From Teichococcus rhizosphaerae (GTDB lineage: Bacteria > Pseudomonadota > Alphaproteobacteria > Acetobacterales > Acetobacteraceae): a stretch of 64,000 bases of DNA. The position numbers were made by a program, and so were the translations under genes. The stretch lies in the NCBI RefSeq assembly GCF_002631185.1, contig NZ_PDNU01000028.1:24476-88475 (forward strand). The letters run 5' to 3'. Shown here in pieces: positions 61,910 through 64,000 of the stretch. Position 1 is the stretch's first letter; every line of letters starts with the position of its first letter. The notes beneath the pieces were generated by a model that was not told the DNA's origin, made no database searches, and saw only the letters and a program-made list of their open reading frames with translations.

Positions 61910-62437
61910 ATGCGTGTCGCCCTGGTGCGCCACCTGCCCACCGACCTGCCGCCCGGCCTCTGCTATGGCCGGCTGGACCCGCCGCCCCGGCGTGGGGCGG
62001 ATGCGGCGCCGCTGCGCGCGGCGCTGTCCGGCTTCGGCCCGGCGCGCTGGCTGTGCAGCCCCGCCCAGCGCTGCCGCGCCCTGGCAGGCGCCCTGGCGGA
62101 AGGCGCCCTCATCACCGAGGATGCGCGGCTGCTGGAGCTGGATTTCGGCGAGTGGGAGGGCCGGGCGTGGAACGACGTGCCCCGCGCCGCCCTCGACGCA
62201 TGGGCCGCCGACCCTTGGGGCTTCGCGCCGCCGGGCGGCGAGAGCGGCGCGGCGCTGGTGGCGCGACTGCGCGCCTTCCACGCCGATCTCCGGGCGGCCG
62301 CGCCGCGGAAGAACTGCGTGGTGGTGGCGCATGGCGGGCCGCTGAAGGTGCTGGCCGATCTGCTGGCCGGGCACGCGGTGGAACTCCTGGCGCCGGCCCA
62401 GCCGATGGGAAGCCTGCGCATCCTGGAGGCGCGCTGA
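61910..62437 (+). CDS. Histidine phosphatase, alpha-ribazole-phosphatase-like
   Basis: Encodes 175 residues, from the ATG giving MRVALVRHLPTDLPPGLCYG, with the catalytic RH near residue 7 and a CYGRLD that is typical of alpha-ribazole phosphatases. LELDFGEWEGRAWNDVPRAA near 74-93 carries the second conserved part and VVAHGGPLKVLADLL near 141-155 the second His. An ATG 19 codons upstream is possible. The enzyme would remove the phosphate from alpha-ribazole phosphate or cobalamin phosphate. It is 30 kb from the rest of the cob genes. Confidence 0.75.
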   Translation: MRVALVRHLPTDLPPGLCYGRLDPPPRRGADAAPLRAALSGFGPARWLCSPAQRCRALAGALAEGALITEDARLLELDFGEWEGRAWNDVPRAALDAWAADPWGFAPPGGESGAALVARLRAFHADLRAAAPRKNCVVVAHGGPLKVLADLLAGHAVELLAPAQPMGSLRILEAR

Positions 62438-62447
62438 GGCGGGGCGG

Positions 62448-62999
62448 CTAGTCCGCCACCGCCTCCGCCCTCTCGCCCGCGGCGGCCTCGATGCCGAGCC
62501 GCGCCGCCATCACCGCGCGGCGCGGCCCGCCCAGCAAATCCCGCAGCGTCCGGCCATCCAGCACGGCCATGAAGGCGGCGAGCGCCTCGCCGAGCACCAG
62601 CTGCGCCTGGCAGGCATTGGCCAGCAGGCAGGCACGGCCCCCGATGCCGCTGCCAATGCCACCTTCCATGCCACCACCGGAGCCCTCCCCGGCGGCGTCC
62701 CCGCCGCCCCTGTTGCCGGGCTGGAAGCAGGCGACCAGCGCCATGTCCTCCTCGGTGAAGCGCACCACCTCGCCCACGCCGATCTCCTCCGGCGCGCGGG
62801 CCAGGCGCAGGCCGCCCCCCTTGCCCCGGCTGGTCTCGATGAAGCCGCCCTGGCCCAGATGGTGCACCACCTTCACCAGATGGTTCTCCGAGATGCGGTA
62901 CGCCGCCGCGATCTCCCGGATGGAGACGCGCCGTCCGGGCCGCAGGCCGAGATAGATCAGGGTCCGCAGCGCATAGTCCGTGTAGAGCGTCAGCCGCAT
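62448..62999 (-). CDS. nsrR: Rrf2-family nitric oxide sensor NsrR with an insertion
   Basis: Encodes 183 residues. MRLTLYTDYALRTLIYLGL and SIREIAAAYRISENHLVKVVHHL followed by GFIETSRGKGGGLRLA are the NsrR type of winged helix. Three Cys (91, 124 and 130) correspond to the iron-sulfur ligands; the last pair CLLANAC keeps the usual spacing. Between the first and second Cys lies an extra Gly-rich stretch of about 28 residues. Divergent from a flavohemoglobin gene with a shared operator, as in classic NO-defence loci. Confidence 0.88.
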   Translation of the reverse strand: MRLTLYTDYALRTLIYLGLRPGRRVSIREIAAAYRISENHLVKVVHHLGQGGFIETSRGKGGGLRLARAPEEIGVGEVVRFTEEDMALVACFQPGNRGGGDAAGEGSGGGMEGGIGSGIGGRACLLANACQAQLVLGEALAAFMAVLDGRTLRDLLGGPRRAVMAARLGIEAAAGERAEAVAD

Positions 63000-63002
63000 G
63001 GC

Positions 63003-63027
63003 AAAGATGTAGCATCTTTACATCTTT
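63003..63027. promoter_or_regulatory. NsrR-type operator
   Basis: AAAGATGTA and TACATCTTT are perfect inverted repeats with seven bases between, the form of known NsrR boxes (AAGATGYA...TRCATCTT). It begins three bases from the nsrR start and lies 50 bases upstream of hmp, so it can control both. Confidence 0.85.
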
Positions 63028-63076
63028 CTTCCAGAACTTCATAAGGAGCACAAGAAATAAACCTTATGGAGTCGCC

Positions 63077-64000
63077 ATGCCCCGCCCGCTCAGCGAACAG
63101 ACCATCGCGGTGGTGAAGGCCACGGTCCCGGCGCTGGAGGTCCACGGCCTCGCGCTCACCCGGCGCATGTATGAGCGCCTGTTCCAGAACGCCTCCATCC
63201 GCGACCTCTTCAACCAGTCCCACCATGGCGAGACGGGCTCGCAGCCCAAGGCCCTGGCGGGCGCGGTGCTGGCCTATGCGCAGAACATCGACAATCTCGG
63301 CGTGCTCGCCGGCGCCGTGGAGCGCATCGCGCAGAAGCATGTGGGGCTGAACATCCTGCCCGAGCACTACCCCCATGTCGCCGACGCGCTGCTCGGCGCC
63401 ATCCGGGACACGCTGGGCGAGGCCGCGACGCCCGAGATCCTGGCCGCCTGGGGCGAGGCCTACTGGTTCCTGGCCGACCTGCTGATCGGGCGGGAAGGGC
63501 AGATCTATGCCGAGCACGCGGCGGCGCCCGGTGGCTGGAATGGCTGGCGGGACTTCGTGGTGGCGGAGAAGCGGCGGGAAAGCGAGGTCATCACCTCCCT
63601 CACCCTGGCGCCCGCCGATGGCGGCGCGTTGCTGCGCCACCGCCCCGGCCAGTACCTGACCTTCTGGCTGGACCTGCCCGGCGGGCCGCCGCTGAAGCGG
63701 AACTACAGCATCTCCTCCGCGCCCGGCGGCGCCCGCTACCGCATCAGCGTGAAGCGCGAGCCGCGCGGGCTGGCCTCCAACTGGCTGCACGACACGGCGC
63801 AGCCCGGCACGCGCCTGAAGGTGGCGGCCCCGGCCGGGGAGTTCTTCCTGCCCGAGCGGCCGCAGCGGCCCATCGTCCTGCTCAGCGGCGGGGTGGGGCA
63901 GACGCCGCTGCTGAGCATGCTGCACGCCGTGGCGCGGGACCCCGCCATGCCGCCCGCGCGGTTCATCCACGGCACGCTGTCCGGCGCCACCCACGCGCTG
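63077..64000 (+). CDS. hmp: Flavohemoglobin (nitric oxide dioxygenase), 3' end beyond the window
   Basis: The first 308 codons are visible. The globin domain opens with MPRPLSEQTIAVVKATVPAL and has the proximal His in IAQKHVGLNILPEHYPHVAD near residues 82-101. The FAD domain has RPGQYLTFWLDLPGGPPLKR and RNYSISSAPGG near 212-222, and the NAD part begins PIVLLSGGVGQTPLLSMLHA near 272-291. A GGAG site lies six bases before the ATG. It oxidises NO to nitrate. With the NsrR box in front, it should be induced by NO. Confidence 0.95.
   Translation, partial: MPRPLSEQTIAVVKATVPALEVHGLALTRRMYERLFQNASIRDLFNQSHHGETGSQPKALAGAVLAYAQNIDNLGVLAGAVERIAQKHVGLNILPEHYPHVADALLGAIRDTLGEAATPEILAAWGEAYWFLADLLIGREGQIYAEHAAAPGGWNGWRDFVVAEKRRESEVITSLTLAPADGGALLRHRPGQYLTFWLDLPGGPPLKRNYSISSAPGGARYRISVKREPRGLASNWLHDTAQPGTRLKVAAPAGEFFLPERPQRPIVLLSGGVGQTPLLSMLHAVARDPAMPPARFIHGTLSGATHAL

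Overview
The window is a gene-dense piece of a very GC-rich chromosome. Nearly all codons end in G or C, and overlaps of the ATGA, GTGA and TGATG type are common. Gene content (TctABC tricarboxylate transport, an aerobic CobG/CobN cobalamin pathway, CtaA, NsrR/Hmp, a pim-type acyl-CoA operon, Acetobacteraceae-style AT-rich hairpins) suggests an alphaproteobacterium, most likely Acetobacteraceae of the Roseomonas kind. That placement is inference; there is no rRNA or tRNA in the window. I see no insertion sequence, integrase, phage gene or CRISPR array, so it reads as core chromosome.

Layout. 1-3.5 kb: the end of a membrane protein, a small gene under a perfect Fur-type palindrome, and a tctC-tctB-tctA transporter operon. 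3.6-5.6 kb: divergent cobC and cobD. 5.9-9.4 kb: gpsA, a HAD phosphatase and a glucosylglycerol-phosphate synthase, which together form a complete route to the compatible solute glucosylglycerol. 9.4-12.0 kb: cobP-cobO-cobQ. 12.1-15.3 kb: a proV-proW-proX glycine betaine/proline-type importer. 15.75-32 kb: the main cobalamin locus. It opens with a clear cobalamin riboswitch, continues with a DUF1636-like Cys protein, cobW, cobN, cobG, cobH, cobI and cobJ, then cobK on the other strand, a fused cobL-cobE, cobM, and a reverse-strand operon cobB-cobU-cobV plus cbiD. With cobC, cobD and cobP-cobO-cobQ this covers most of the aerobic route from precorrin-2 to cobalamin. The exception is C1 methylation, where an anaerobic-type CbiD stands in and no cobF is present.

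32.5-40.7 kb: two small exported proteins, a GNAT-tldD-histidine kinase-ctaA gene string, and a GT2 glycosyltransferase with a TVP38-type membrane protein. 40.8-45.3 kb: an MFS transporter and modABC with a divergent short modE. 45.5-52.1 kb: housekeeping genes (uvrB, gshA, rsmE, ubiA) and a methyltransferase resembling the electron-transfer-flavoprotein lysine methyltransferases. 52.1-60.5 kb: a five-gene operon in the order of pimF-A-B-C-D with a divergent IclR regulator and a perfect 17-bp palindrome between them. 60.5-64 kb: a small ORF, an alpha/beta hydrolase, an alpha-ribazole-phosphatase-like gene, and divergent nsrR and hmp sharing a 25-bp NsrR-type operator; hmp runs off the end.

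The most unusual signal is a family of four double-hairpin elements (3498, 20998, 26330 and 43954) whose stems differ in sequence but stay palindromic. They sit in or against genes: one forms the in-frame linker that joins cobL to cobE, one can be read through as the N-terminus of cobG, and two abut or overlap the stop codons of neighbouring genes.
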